Below, in pieces: positions 1-9,148 of a DNA stretch of 64,000 nt; within the stretch, counting starts at the first letter, position 1, and every line of letters starts with the position of its first letter. Position numbers and translations under genes: made by a program. This DNA is from Stenotrophomonas sp. BIGb0135 (GTDB lineage Bacteria > Pseudomonadota > Gammaproteobacteria > Xanthomonadales > Xanthomonadaceae): NCBI RefSeq assembly GCF_024810105.1, contig NZ_JANUDX010000007.1, positions 62,001-126,000 on the forward strand. Reading direction: 5' to 3'. The notes beneath the pieces were generated by a model. That model searched no databases. It was given only the letters and a program-made list of their open reading frames with translations, and had not been told where the DNA came from.

Positions 1-62
1 CTTCGGGAAGTTCGGGCATGGGGCAATTCTAGCGAGCCGGCGACGGACCGGGCGCGGGCCGG

Positions 63-419
63 TCAGCGCGGCGGCGCGGCCAGTTCCTTGGCGCTCAGGT
101 AGCCATCGCCGTTGGCATCCTGCTTGCGAAAGCGCTGGATCAGCGTCTGCCGCTGCTGTTCGCGGGTGATCGGGCTGCCCTTGCCGCCGGGCAATTCATC
201 GGCACCGAGCACGCCATCGCCGTTGCGGTCCATGCGCTCGAAGGCGTACATCATCCACTGCACGTATTCCTCGACGCTGACCCGACCATCGCCGTCGCTA
301 TCCATGCGCTGCAGGTAGCTGCCGGTGTCGGCCACCTGCGCCTGCGCGACGCTGGCGCCGAGCACCAGGAGCGCGCAGGAAAAACGCCGCGCGAGGCGGC
401 GTTTTCCGGAGGCGGGCAT
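63..419 (-). CDS. secreted EF-hand calcium-binding protein
   Basis: A small exported protein of about 118 residues. The N-terminus is basic and then hydrophobic, ending in a signal-peptidase-like site (SVAQA|Q). Three EF-hand loops follow: DSDGDGRVSVEE, DRNGDGVLGADE and DANGDGYLSAKE, each with acidic residues at the usual Ca2+ ligand positions. The ATG at 419 places the signal peptide correctly; an in-frame GTG at 434 would add five residues. The gene begins about 20 bases after the desaturase stop codon on the same strand, so the two are probably cotranscribed. Calcium binding in the periplasm or outside the cell is a family-based inference; no enzymatic domain is visible. Confidence 0.82.
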   Translation of the reverse strand: MPASGKRRLARRFSCALLVLGASVAQAQVADTGSYLQRMDSDGDGRVSVEEYVQWMMYAFERMDRNGDGVLGADELPGGKGSPITREQQRQTLIQRFRKQDANGDGYLSAKELAAPPR

Positions 420-437
420 GTGCGTGCGGGGCACCCG

Positions 438-1640
438 TCAGTGCGCCGTCAGTGCGTAGCCCTTCAGCCGGGCGGCATAGGCCTGCAACGCCGCGATACC
501 ACTGGCTTCGGCCTCGTGGCACCAGGCCTGCAACAGCTTGAGGCGCTCGGCCGCGTCGTTGCCGCGGGCTTCGAGCAGGGCGGCCAGGCGCGCGCGGTGT
601 TCCACCAGCACACGGATGCGCGGGCGCTGCTCGACCCAGCTGCTGAGCTGGGCGCGGCAGTCCGGCTTGAGCCAGCGGCCATCGTTGACCAGGCCACGGC
701 GCATGCGGCGCGGCAGCAGCTTGCGCAGCTTGGCCCCGGCCATGGCCGCTTCTTCGCGCAGGGCCGGCACGAACACGTTGCGCTGGTAGTCGGTCATGGC
801 CTGGAAGCGATGCGACAGCAGCGCCTTGAGGGTTTCGGCATCGGGCACGGCGATGTTCGGGCGCACGTCCATGGACGGGGCCACGCGCAGCACCTTGGCC
901 AGGCGCAGCGCCTGCAGGCCGCGGATGGCCGCCCAGCCGATGTCGAACTCCCAGCGGCGCATGGAGAAACGCGCCGAACTGGGGAAGGCGTGGTGATTGT
1001 TGTGCAGCTCTTCGCCGCCGATCCAGAACGCCCACGGGGTGAGGTTGGTCGAGGTATCGGCCGACTCGAAGTTGCGGTAGCCCCACCAATGGCCCAGGCC
1101 GTTGACCACGCCGGCGGCCCAGAACGGGATCCACGCCATCTGGATGGCCCACAGGGCCACGCCGGGCAAGCCGAACAGGAGGCTGTTGATGGCCAGCAGC
1201 GCGACCGGGCCGAGGTTGGCGTGGGGGGTGTAGAGCTTGCGCTCGATCCAGTCGTCCGGTGCGCCACGGCCGTACTGCTCGATGTCCGCGCGCATCGCGC
1301 GGGCTTCGCGATACAGCTCCACGCCGCGCCAGAACACCATGCCGATACCCTTGGTGACCGGGCTGTGCGGGTCTTCGTCGGTTTCCACCTTGGCGTGGTG
1401 CTTGCGATGGATCGCCACCCACTCCTTGGTGATCATGGAGGTGGTGAGCCAGGTCCAGAAGCGGAAGAAGTGCGCGATGACCGGATGGAAATCGACGCCG
1501 CGGTGCGCCTGGCTGCGATGCAGGTACAGGGTGACGGCGAAGATGGTCAGCTGGGTGAACACCAGCAGCACCAGCGCCATGCCCCACCAGCCGAGGCCGA
1601 CGACGCCGCCGGTCAGGAAGTTGAGGAGCGTATCGAGCAT
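438..1640 (-). CDS. membrane fatty-acid (acyl-CoA) desaturase
   Basis: An integral-membrane di-iron fatty acid desaturase of 400 residues. The three histidine boxes are visible: HRSQAH after the first membrane segments, HRKHH about 35 residues later, and HNNHHAFP in the second half. This is the arrangement of Delta9 acyl-CoA desaturases, which introduce a double bond into saturated acyl chains of membrane lipids. The start at 1640 (MLDTLLNFLTGG) follows a GGAG seven bases upstream; 15 residues of open frame further upstream are probably not translated. About 140 C-terminal residues beyond the last His box are charged and helical, longer than the minimal family core. The gene is divergent from the ABC ATPase gene. 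Confidence 0.9.
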   Translation of the reverse strand: MLDTLLNFLTGGVVGLGWWGMALVLLVFTQLTIFAVTLYLHRSQAHRGVDFHPVIAHFFRFWTWLTTSMITKEWVAIHRKHHAKVETDEDPHSPVTKGIGMVFWRGVELYREARAMRADIEQYGRGAPDDWIERKLYTPHANLGPVALLAINSLLFGLPGVALWAIQMAWIPFWAAGVVNGLGHWWGYRNFESADTSTNLTPWAFWIGGEELHNNHHAFPSSARFSMRRWEFDIGWAAIRGLQALRLAKVLRVAPSMDVRPNIAVPDAETLKALLSHRFQAMTDYQRNVFVPALREEAAMAGAKLRKLLPRRMRRGLVNDGRWLKPDCRAQLSSWVEQRPRIRVLVEHRARLAALLEARGNDAAERLKLLQAWCHEAEASGIAALQAYAARLKGYALTAH

Positions 1641-1789
1641 CGCAGGACTCCAGGCCTTGGGCGGCCAGCAAGGAAACGGGTACACCTTCGGACATCATGG
1701 GGCCTGCGCTTGCAAACTTCATCCGTCTGGTGCGATTTTTGCGCAGTCATTCAGTTGATTTCCTCCTTCGTGAGCATGCCCGCGCATTC

Positions 1790-2620
1790 ATGACAGTCGC
1801 AGCCTCCCCGGCGGCCCTGGCCGCCTCCGCCCCCCTGATCGAGCTGGACCGCGCCTGCGTGATCCGCGGCCAGGTCCGGGTCCTGCACGACCTCAGCCTG
1901 CGCATCGCGCAGGGCCAACACACCGCGCTGCTGGGCCCCAACGGCTGCGGCAAGTCGTCCTTCATCAAGCTGATCACCCGCGAGCTGTACCCACTGGCGC
2001 ATGCCGATGGCAGCGTGGCGGTGCGGGTGCTCGGGCAGAACCGCTGGCAGGTGGACCGGTTGCGCTCGCAGCTGGGCATCGTCACCGGCGACCTCAGCAG
2101 CAACCTGGCCGACATGCCCGGGCTGACCGTGGAGGAGGCCGTGCTGTCGGGCTTCTTCGCCAGCTTCGTGGTGCCCGCCTTCCGCGAGGTCACCGACGAC
2201 ATGCGCCAGCGCGTACGCCAGACCCTGGCCCTGGCCGGCGCGCTGCCGCTGCTGCAGCGTGGCTATGCCGAACTGTCGGCCGGTGAAACCCGCCGCGTGC
2301 TGATCGCCCGGGCGCTGGTCAACCGGCCGCAGGCGCTGCTGCTGGACGAGCCGTCGACCGGGCTGGACCTGATCGCGCGCCAGCAGTTGATCGCCACCAT
2401 GCGCGCGCTGGCCGCCGAGGGCATCACCCTGGTGCTGGTCACCCACCATATCGAGGAAATCATCCCCGAGATCGAACGCGTGGTGCTGCTGCGCGGTGGC
2501 CGGATCGTGGCCGATGGCAGCCGCGCCGAGCTGTTGCGCGACGGTCCGCTGTCGGAGGTGTTCGGCGGGCCGATCCAGGTGATCGAACACGACGGCCGCC
2601 TGAGCGCGTTCGCTGGCTGA
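1790..2620 (+). CDS. ABC transporter ATP-binding protein
   Basis: A 276-residue ATPase subunit. Walker A is GPNGCGKSS, the signature is LSAGETRR, Walker B is ALLLDEPSTGLDL, and the switch histidine lies in LVTHHIEE. It resembles the ModF/YcjV-like or stand-alone cytoplasmic ABC ATPases that have no permease nearby: no membrane component is encoded next to it, so its substrate cannot be stated. The ATG at 1790 (MTVAASPAAL) is preferred because the first strand of the ABC fold (LIELDRACVIRG) starts about 15 residues later; the frame is open further upstream but has no good ribosome site. It is transcribed alone and is followed by a hairpin shared with the convergent gene. Confidence 0.85.
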   Translation: MTVAASPAALAASAPLIELDRACVIRGQVRVLHDLSLRIAQGQHTALLGPNGCGKSSFIKLITRELYPLAHADGSVAVRVLGQNRWQVDRLRSQLGIVTGDLSSNLADMPGLTVEEAVLSGFFASFVVPAFREVTDDMRQRVRQTLALAGALPLLQRGYAELSAGETRRVLIARALVNRPQALLLDEPSTGLDLIARQQLIATMRALAAEGITLVLVTHHIEEIIPEIERVVLLRGGRIVADGSRAELLRDGPLSEVFGGPIQVIEHDGRLSAFAG

Positions 2621-2705
2621 ACGCGGCGGCTGGGGGTGACCCCCGGCCTGCGTGGCGGACTGGGCGCCGGACGACTCCCAGCCACGCGTGCCGTCACGCC
2701 AGCAT

Positions 2706-2735
2706 GGGAGACGGAGGCCATCGCCTCCGCCTCCC
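2706..2735. terminator. hairpin between convergent genes
   Basis: A 13-base arm (2706-2718) pairs with 2723-2735 around the loop CATC with a single mismatch. It lies between the stop of the ABC ATPase gene and the stop of the DUF4785-like gene, so it can serve both directions. No long U tract follows, as is usual in this high-GC genome. Confidence 0.6.
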
Positions 2736-2741
2736 GCTTGC

Positions 2742-3950
2742 CTAGAACGTCACCGCCACCGCCCGCGATTCGATCGGGGCCATCCGGCCCTGGTCCTGCA
2801 GCTGCAGGTCGCGCAGTTCGAACGGGGCGGCGTAGCCGCGCGGCAGTGGCACGCTGGCGAACGGCAGCTGCAGTTCGGCGCTGCCGGCCGCCTCGAACCA
2901 GGCCGCGCTGTGCGCCTGCGCGACCGGACGCAGCTGGCCGTCCGGACCGGTGGCGTACAACGTGCCACGGGCTTCGTAACGCCCGGGCGCGCCGATCTGC
3001 AGCGGCAAGGTCACCGCGCGGCGGGCGCTGTCCACCTCGACCTGGCCACTGAACCGGGCGGTCGGCTGGGCCACGGCGAAGGCGACCTTGGCATCGCGCT
3101 GCACCCCGTTGGCGCTGACGAAGGCCTGCAGCTCCCACAGCCCCTGCACCTGGCCGATATCCTGCGGGATCGCCACGCGCGCGCTGAGCCCCTGCTTGTC
3201 GGCGACCAGCGGCACCGGCCAGCTGCGCCCGTCCGGCGCCACCAGCAGCGCTTCACCGCCCGCCGGCAACGTCCGCCCGGCCACCTTGCCGGTGGCCAGT
3301 GCCGCCGTACCACCGTCATCGAGCAGCCGCGCGCTCAACGTCACGCTGCCACCGGCCAGCACCTGCTGGCGGTTGGCCTGCAGGTGCAGCGCCACGCGGC
3401 TGTTGGGTTCCAGCACCTGTACGACGTAGCGGCCCTGCGCCTGCGCGCTCTGAAGCCGATAGGTGCCGGCGGCGGCACTGCGCCCGGTGCGCACCATCGC
3501 CGTGCCCTGGCCCACGCTCATGCCCGCAGCCTGCAGCTGCTGCGCATCCACCACCTTGTCCACCGCCAGCGCACCGGCCGGGTCGCGGACCTGCCATTGC
3601 CCGGGCGCCAGGGCACGCGCGCCCTGCACCGGGCTGACCTGGATCACCGCATCCGGGGCGGTCAGCGGCAGGTCCAGGCCGCGCTGCAGGGTGGCCGCGT
3701 CCACCATTTCCCAGTAGCTGCGGCTGGTGGCCACGAACGGGGCCGGCGCGCTCAACGCCTGGGCCGGGTCCAGCGCCCAGGCGAAACTCACCGGGGCGCG
3801 CTCGATGCCGGCAGCGGGACGCGTGGCGCTCTCCACGCGCGGGGCGACCTGGTCGGTGCTGCGTGCCGGCAGGAGCGGTTGTGCGGCCTGCAGCGGCAGC
3901 GCCACCATCGCGGCGGCCACGGCGGCGGCGATCGTCAGTCTTGAAGTCAT
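2742..3950 (-). CDS. exported DUF4785-like protein
   Basis: A 402-residue protein with a cleavable signal peptide (hydrophobic core AAAVAAAMVALPLQA). The remainder is beta-rich, with repeated Ig-like segments such as GRYVVQVLEP and GRYEARGTLY. The overall pattern matches the DUF4785 proteins known from Xanthomonadaceae and Legionella, whose biochemical role is unknown. The start has GGAG six bases upstream. It begins 10 bases after the stop of the alpha/beta-hydrolase gene, so the two form an operon, and a partner or chaperone role for the secreted hydrolase is plausible but unproven. The family name is assigned from memory of the pattern, not by a profile search. Confidence 0.65.
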   Translation of the reverse strand: MTSRLTIAAAVAAAMVALPLQAAQPLLPARSTDQVAPRVESATRPAAGIERAPVSFAWALDPAQALSAPAPFVATSRSYWEMVDAATLQRGLDLPLTAPDAVIQVSPVQGARALAPGQWQVRDPAGALAVDKVVDAQQLQAAGMSVGQGTAMVRTGRSAAAGTYRLQSAQAQGRYVVQVLEPNSRVALHLQANRQQVLAGGSVTLSARLLDDGGTAALATGKVAGRTLPAGGEALLVAPDGRSWPVPLVADKQGLSARVAIPQDIGQVQGLWELQAFVSANGVQRDAKVAFAVAQPTARFSGQVEVDSARRAVTLPLQIGAPGRYEARGTLYATGPDGQLRPVAQAHSAAWFEAAGSAELQLPFASVPLPRGYAAPFELRDLQLQDQGRMAPIESRAVAVTF

Positions 3951-3960
3951 CGGGTGCTCC

Positions 3961-4842
3961 TCACAGGGTCAGGTCGTTGCGCAGGATCGTGCCGAGGCCG
4001 AAGCACTCGCGTCGGCTCTGGTTGTGGCTCAGCGGTTCGGCGCCGTTGGTGCGCGCCTTGTCGGTGAACCAGAGGGTGCCGGCCGCCTTCTGGCTGCTGC
4101 ACTCCAGGAACCCGTCCGAGCAGCTGTTCAACCAGTTCTGGGTGAACTCCAGGCCGACGTTCTGCGCATAGCCGCCGCAGTAGCTGTTGCTGTCCCACAC
4201 CGCCGACTCCACGTCCGAGCCGACCACCGCGCGGAACGCCTTGGGAAGCGCCGGTCGCCCTGCCGTGCCGTACAGGTTCTGCGCGTTGTAGGTGGCCATG
4301 TGGCCCACCTGCTGCTGGCGCACGGCGTCGCTCTTGTAGCCCAGCAGCCAGCCCACCGAGGATTCGAAGACATTGCCGTTGAGTGCGGCATCGGCCAGCG
4401 GGGTGCCGGCCGACGACGGCGCCAGCGCGGTCACCTTGCTGATGGTCTGGATGATCCTGGGGTAGCGGGCGTCGTAGGTGGGGTTGGACAGGATCCAGCG
4501 CACCACGTTGCCGCCGTTGGAATGGGTGATCACCACCAGTTTGGTGATGCCCTTGCTGTTGATGAAGGTGGTCAGCTGCCCGGCCAGGCAACCGGCCGCT
4601 TCGGGCTTCCACATGTACTGTTCGAAATCGCAGTTCACCACCGTGTAGTTGCTGCTGTTGGGCAGCCCCTGGCGCACGGTGTCGATGATCGCCGGTTGCC
4701 AGTAATCCGTGCGTGCATCGGTCTGCTTGCCGGTGCCGTGTACGAACGCCACCCCCACCACATCGGCGGCGTGCACATTGCCGCACGCCAGCATCAACCC
4801 CAGGGCGAGTCCACCGCCCAGCCTTCCCGCGTTGCTTCGCAT
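3961..4842 (-). CDS. secreted alpha/beta-hydrolase, lipase-like
   Basis: A 293-residue exported hydrolase with signal peptide (GLALGLMLACGNVHA|A). After it comes an oxyanion-loop-like segment (FVHGTGK) and a nucleophile elbow THSNGG, in which the usual GxSxG is changed to HxSxG. Paired cysteines in the C-terminal half (NSYCGGY, NSCSDGFLECSS, RRECFG) suggest disulfides, consistent with a periplasmic or secreted enzyme. The fold resembles lipases and PGAP1-like hydrolases; an ester substrate is likely but not identifiable. GGAGA sits just upstream of the ATG. It is the first gene of a two-gene operon with the DUF4785-like gene. Confidence 0.75.
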   Translation of the reverse strand: MRSNAGRLGGGLALGLMLACGNVHAADVVGVAFVHGTGKQTDARTDYWQPAIIDTVRQGLPNSSNYTVVNCDFEQYMWKPEAAGCLAGQLTTFINSKGITKLVVITHSNGGNVVRWILSNPTYDARYPRIIQTISKVTALAPSSAGTPLADAALNGNVFESSVGWLLGYKSDAVRQQQVGHMATYNAQNLYGTAGRPALPKAFRAVVGSDVESAVWDSNSYCGGYAQNVGLEFTQNWLNSCSDGFLECSSQKAAGTLWFTDKARTNGAEPLSHNQSRRECFGLGTILRNDLTL

Positions 4843-4906
4843 CCGCTGTCTCCTTGCAGGTGATCCCCCTGATGACCGGCGCTACCGCATTGCCATGCCG
4901 TGCATC

Positions 4907-4918
4907 TATCCATGGATA
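4907..4918. promoter_or_regulatory. 12-bp perfect palindrome in divergent promoter region
   Basis: TATCCATGGATA is a perfect palindrome in the AT-richest part of the spacer between the divergent lipase-like and acid phosphatase genes. It could be an operator for either gene. No regulator is known, and the call rests only on symmetry and position. Confidence 0.3.
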
Positions 4919-5069
4919 TATGACGAGTAGTGGCGCCTTGGGCGAAGCTATGTCGCGCGTCTATTGAAATCCGTGAACCAGTAGCGGGTTTCCATCATCC
5001 GATGCCCGGGCATGCCGGATCTGGCTGCATGACCAACGGCGGCTGTCCACGCCAGGTGAAGCTGCGATC

Positions 5070-5945
5070 ATGCCGACTCGTTCGTACCGAGACCTGCCGA
5101 TGTCGCTCCCCACCGCGCCTGCCCTGCGCCCCGTGCTGACCGCCGCCCTGCTTGCCGTCCTGGCCGGCTGCTCCACCACCGGGGCACCAGGCTCGACACC
5201 GGTGGAAGCGTCGGTGACCACCAAGGCGGTAGGTTATCTGTCCGCCGATGCGGTCCCGGCCAGCCTGGACCTGGTACCGGCCCCGCCCGCCGCGGGTTCG
5301 GCCGGTTTTGCGCTGGACGAACAGGTCAGCCGCGAGGCCCGCGCCCTGCGTGGCAGCCCGCGCTTCGAGCAGGCGCATCGCGACGCCGAACTCGGCTTCC
5401 CGGCCGGCGCCAACCAGTTCTCCTGCGCCATCGACGTGGACGTGGATGCGGTGAAGACCCCGGCGCTGTATCGCCTGCTGGAACGCAGCCGGATCGACGC
5501 CAGCGCCGCCACCCGCACCGCCAAGAAGCACTACCAGCGCGCACGTCCGTTCATGGTCAACAACGAGCCGACCTGCTCGCCGGAAGACGAGCAGGACCTG
5601 CGTGGCAATGGTTCCTATCCTTCCGGCCACACGTCGATCGGCTGGACCTGGGCGCTGATCCTGTCCGAGATCGTTCCTGATCGCGCCGACGCCATCCAGG
5701 CCCGCGGGCGCAACTATGGCGAGAGCCGTCTGGTGTGCAACGTGCACTGGCAGAGCGACATCCTCGAAGGCCGGTTCATGGGCGCCGCCGCCGTGGCACG
5801 CCTCCACGACAACGCCGCGTTCAACAAGGACCTGCTGGCCGCACGCAAGGAGATCGCCGCCGCGCGTAGGGCCGGGCTGCATTCCACCCGCGATTGCGCG
5901 GCCGAAGAAGCGGTGTTGAAGGTGCGGCCGGCGAGCGCGCTGTGA
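5070..5945 (+). CDS. class A acid phosphatase (PAP2 superfamily) lipoprotein
   Basis: A phosphomonoesterase of the PhoN/class A nonspecific acid phosphatase type. All three PAP2 signature blocks are present: KKHYQRARP (KX6RP), GSYPSGHT (PSGH) and SRLVCNVHWQSD (SRX5HX3D), carrying the phosphate-binding Lys/Arg and the catalytic His pair. The N-terminus has a hydrophobic segment ending LAGC, a lipobox, so the protein is probably anchored on the periplasmic side of a membrane. The start may be this ATG or the in-frame ATG at 5100; neither has a decisive ribosome site. It is monocistronic and would release inorganic phosphate from organic monoesters. Confidence 0.88.
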   Translation: MPTRSYRDLPMSLPTAPALRPVLTAALLAVLAGCSTTGAPGSTPVEASVTTKAVGYLSADAVPASLDLVPAPPAAGSAGFALDEQVSREARALRGSPRFEQAHRDAELGFPAGANQFSCAIDVDVDAVKTPALYRLLERSRIDASAATRTAKKHYQRARPFMVNNEPTCSPEDEQDLRGNGSYPSGHTSIGWTWALILSEIVPDRADAIQARGRNYGESRLVCNVHWQSDILEGRFMGAAAVARLHDNAAFNKDLLAARKEIAAARRAGLHSTRDCAAEEAVLKVRPASAL

Positions 5946-5978
5946 GTCGACGCCAGGCGGCCGTGTCCGACGGCGACG

Positions 5979-6455
5979 CTATGCCGTGCCCGGACGCACG
6001 TGGGATGGCCGCATCGGCACGGCGCGGCGCAACGTCGTCATCTTGAGCAGCTCGATGAGCACCAGCAGGCTGCCGACCACCATCGCGGTGGCGGCCGGGC
6101 TGGCGTCCAGTCTCTGAACCAGAGCAAGGGCCAAGGGCACCGACGGCATCACGAGCAACAGTCGGAACGGGATCTGTACGTAGGCAACGTACAGCCCCCA
6201 TCGGCTGCGCCGTAACAGGAGCGCACACGAGACGAACAGGCTGGCCTGCAGCATCCAGCCCGGCAGCAGCACCATCAACGCCTGCACGCCGTAGGTCTCC
6301 ACCACGGCACGCGATCCGATGACATCCTCGACATAGGGCACCTGTCCACGCCCCAGCGCGGCCAGCGTGTAGATCAGGATCTGCATCGCGTCCATGCCGC
6401 CCCAGATGCGGAATGCGCGCCCGGGCGTTGCACCATCGTTACCCGTAGTTGCCAT
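5979..6455 (-). CDS. small integral-membrane protein, unknown function
   Basis: A 158-residue protein with about four hydrophobic segments (MQILIYTLAAL, ALMVLLPGWMLQASLFVSCALLL, LYVAYVQIPFRLLLVMPSVPLALAL, AMVVGSLLVLIELL) and a short basic C-terminus. The ATG at 6455 follows a weak GGAACG. The frame stays open far upstream but that part is out of frame with the TonB receptor and is not coding. It is reminiscent of small DUF membrane proteins of Xanthomonadaceae. No catalytic motif is seen, and no function is assigned. Confidence 0.65.
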   Translation of the reverse strand: MATTGNDGATPGRAFRIWGGMDAMQILIYTLAALGRGQVPYVEDVIGSRAVVETYGVQALMVLLPGWMLQASLFVSCALLLRRSRWGLYVAYVQIPFRLLLVMPSVPLALALVQRLDASPAATAMVVGSLLVLIELLKMTTLRRAVPMRPSHVRPGTA

Positions 6456-6598
6456 CGTTCCAAGAATGTTTGGAGCGCCACCGCGGTCTGTACGCGGACG
6501 GGCGGAGCGGCGCGTGACGTGCAGTATGGGCAGGCTCGGTGGCGAGAGGAATGCAAGACATTGCAGATCGGCACAGACCTGCGCGGCGCTGACGCGGA

Positions 6599-6636
6599 AA
6601 CGAACACGGCGCGGATTTCTCCGCGCCGTGTTCGTT
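6599..6636 (-). terminator. strong terminator hairpin after TonB receptor
   Basis: A perfect 16-bp stem (6599-6614 with 6621-6636) closes a six-base loop, 22 bases beyond the TonB receptor stop codon. It is the longest perfect stem in the first 10 kb and should end transcription of the receptor before the small membrane protein gene. Confidence 0.75.
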
Positions 6637-6658
6637 TGTGCCGCAATCGTCCGTTGCC

Positions 6659-8926
6659 TCAGAACTTCGCGGTGAACTCCACGCCAAACGTACGCGGCTC
6701 GTTGAGGAAGCCGGTGAGGTTGTTGAAGTCGATCGCGCCAACCACGCGTACCTGGTCGGTCAGGTTGCGACCGTACACGGCCACGTCGTACTGGCCGTAA
6801 TCCCAGTTGTAGCCCAGGCGCAGGCCACCTTCCAGCGAGGAGCGGCTGCGGAACTCCGGCGACTCGTACAGGAAGAAGTTGACCGGGCTGCGGTAGGCCC
6901 AGTCGGTGTACACGTACAGCTCGCTGGCGTCGTTGATCGGGAAACCGGCACGCAGGGTCAGGTTGTGGATCCACTTGGGCGCCTGCGGCAACGGGTTGCC
7001 GTTGACCAGCGCGTAGGTGGCACCGTCGATGACCGTGGTCGGGTCGGTGATGGTGCAGCCGCCACCGCAGATCGCCACCGCCAGGTCGCGGTCCTTGATC
7101 TCGGTGTCGTTGTAGCTGCTGCCCAGCGTCAACAGGACGTGGTCGGTGAGGTAGGCCTCGAAGTCCAGCTCGGCGCCCTGGCCGATGGTCTTGTCCGCAT
7201 TGAGCAGGGTGGCGGTGTTGTTGCTGCCGCCCACCGCGATCAACTGCTGGCCATCGACGTTGTAGCGGAACACATTGAAGCCCAGGCGCGCGCGACGGTC
7301 GAACAGGTCGGCCTTGATGCCGGCCTCGTACGAGATCACCTTCTCCGAGTCGGCCTGCGAGACGCCACCGAAGGCCAGGCGGCCCTGGATCGACGGCGCA
7401 CGGAAGCCCTTGGCAACGCGCGCATACGCGTTGAGGTTGTCGGTGATCTGGTAGACGCCGCTCAGGTCCCAGCTGACGTCGTTGACGTCGGTCCTGGCGA
7501 TGTACGGACCGCTGACCGGGGTGCCGAACGGCACGGCCTGCAGCACGCTGGCGCTGAAGTCCTTCTTGTCCTGCGTGTAACGCACGCCACCGCGCAGCTT
7601 GAAGCGCTCGGTCACGTCGACATCGCCGGAGGCGAAGGCGGCCCACGCCTTGTTGCGCTGCTGCTGCACGGCATGGCCAGTCTGCGGATTGCCCGGGGTC
7701 AGCGAGTCGTAGTTGAAGCTGTCGATGGTGACGTCTTCATCGAAGTAGAACACGCCGGCCTGCCAGTCGAAGCGGCCCCATTCGTTGGATTCCACACGGA
7801 ATTCCTGGGTCCACTGGCGATGGTGCGGCAGGCCGTCGGCCGACTCGGACGCGAACGGGATGTTGCCCGGGCCATAGTTGCCGGCACCGAGGAAGCTGGC
7901 ACCGTAGCCGCCGTCGATGTCGCCATGGTTCAGCGATTCGGCGGTCTCGTAACCGGTGATCGAGTGCAGCGTCACCCGGCCCAGGTCCCACTTCAGGCGC
8001 GCACTGCCGCCCCAGGTTTCCAGGTCGGAGAAGTTCTGGCCATCGGTGGAGACGTCATCGCGGTCGAAGTTCTCGACCAGCTGGTTGGTGCCCGGCTTGA
8101 TGATGTTGGCGCGGAACAGACGCGCGGTGCCGTTGAGCTTGCGCTTGTGCAGGTTGAACAGCGCTTCGACGTCGTCGCCTTCGTACAGGAACTGCACGCG
8201 GGCAGCGGCTTCGTCATAGCCCTCGAAGCCCTGCGCCGGCGCGTTGGCGCGGGTGTTGGTCACCCAGTCGTCGCGGCGCTGGTACAGCGCCGACACGCGG
8301 GCCGACCACCGGTCGGTCAGCGGACCACCGTAAGCGCCCTGCGTGTTCCAGGTGTTGTAGCTGCCGTAGGCAACCTTGATGTACCCGTCGGCATCCTGCG
8401 ACGGACGCGCCGAATCGAACTTGACCACACCGGCCGGCGTGTTGCGGCCGAACAGCGTGCCCTGCGGACCGCGCAGCACTTCCACACCCGCCAGGTCGAA
8501 CAGCGGGAAACCCTTCAGCAGCGGGCTTTCCTGCACCACGTCGTCATACACCAGCGACACCGGCTGCGAGGCATTGAGGTCGAAGTCGGTATTGCCCAGG
8601 CCGCGGATGTAGAAGCGCGGGAAGGCACGACCGTACGACGATTCGATGTTCAGGCTGGGCACGCGCGCGGACAGGAAGCGGATGTCGTCGCCGGCCGAGC
8701 CGAGCACATCCAGCTTCTCGCCCTGGATGGCCGAGATCGAGACCGGCACGTCCTTGGCGTTTTCGACGCGGCGCTGGGCCGTTACCTGCAAGGTATCCAG
8801 GGCGACGGGATCCTTGCTGGCGGGGGCATCCTGGGCTGCGGCCGTGAACGGCAGCAGGGCGGTCAGAGCGAGGACGAGCGGGTGCACGGACGGAAACCGG
8901 CCGTGGGCAGTGCGGTTCGGGAACAT
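6659..8926 (-). CDS. TonB-dependent outer-membrane receptor
   Basis: A 755-residue receptor. The signal peptide ends TAAAQD and is followed by a TonB-box-like DTLQVTAQRR. The plug domain carries VEVLRGPQGTLFGRNTPAG, a hallmark of TonB plugs, and the 22-strand barrel ends with an aromatic terminal residue (GVEFTAKF), as required for outer-membrane assembly. The TVTAQRR-type plug start and overall length place it with the FhuE/FyuA-like or general Xanthomonadaceae receptors; the ligand cannot be deduced. ATG 8926 gives a proper signal peptide; an upstream in-frame start at 8992 would spoil it. No transporter genes are adjacent. Confidence 0.9.
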   Translation of the reverse strand: MFPNRTAHGRFPSVHPLVLALTALLPFTAAAQDAPASKDPVALDTLQVTAQRRVENAKDVPVSISAIQGEKLDVLGSAGDDIRFLSARVPSLNIESSYGRAFPRFYIRGLGNTDFDLNASQPVSLVYDDVVQESPLLKGFPLFDLAGVEVLRGPQGTLFGRNTPAGVVKFDSARPSQDADGYIKVAYGSYNTWNTQGAYGGPLTDRWSARVSALYQRRDDWVTNTRANAPAQGFEGYDEAAARVQFLYEGDDVEALFNLHKRKLNGTARLFRANIIKPGTNQLVENFDRDDVSTDGQNFSDLETWGGSARLKWDLGRVTLHSITGYETAESLNHGDIDGGYGASFLGAGNYGPGNIPFASESADGLPHHRQWTQEFRVESNEWGRFDWQAGVFYFDEDVTIDSFNYDSLTPGNPQTGHAVQQQRNKAWAAFASGDVDVTERFKLRGGVRYTQDKKDFSASVLQAVPFGTPVSGPYIARTDVNDVSWDLSGVYQITDNLNAYARVAKGFRAPSIQGRLAFGGVSQADSEKVISYEAGIKADLFDRRARLGFNVFRYNVDGQQLIAVGGSNNTATLLNADKTIGQGAELDFEAYLTDHVLLTLGSSYNDTEIKDRDLAVAICGGGCTITDPTTVIDGATYALVNGNPLPQAPKWIHNLTLRAGFPINDASELYVYTDWAYRSPVNFFLYESPEFRSRSSLEGGLRLGYNWDYGQYDVAVYGRNLTDQVRVVGAIDFNNLTGFLNEPRTFGVEFTAKF

Positions 8927-9148
8927 GGCGATTAGGCTGTGTTGGGAGGGGTGGTGGACCGGCGCTACCAGACAATTGTTGCAGTACAGCAACAGCGTCG
9001 CAAATTCCGGTCATTCATTACCAAGATCCGGCCAGGCAGATGTGAAGGCCGGCTGCGTCTTTCGACCGCGGTCACGACTTCCGGCCCACTCCGTCCCGAA
9101 CGGGCCCGTTCTAGACTGGGCGCCCTCTTTCCTGCCAGGTACGTCGCC

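Noticed and set aside
5979..7646. 555-residue frame that begins inside the TonB receptor
   Set aside because: Only the last 158 residues look like a protein; the first part is the receptor in another frame and lies across its terminator.
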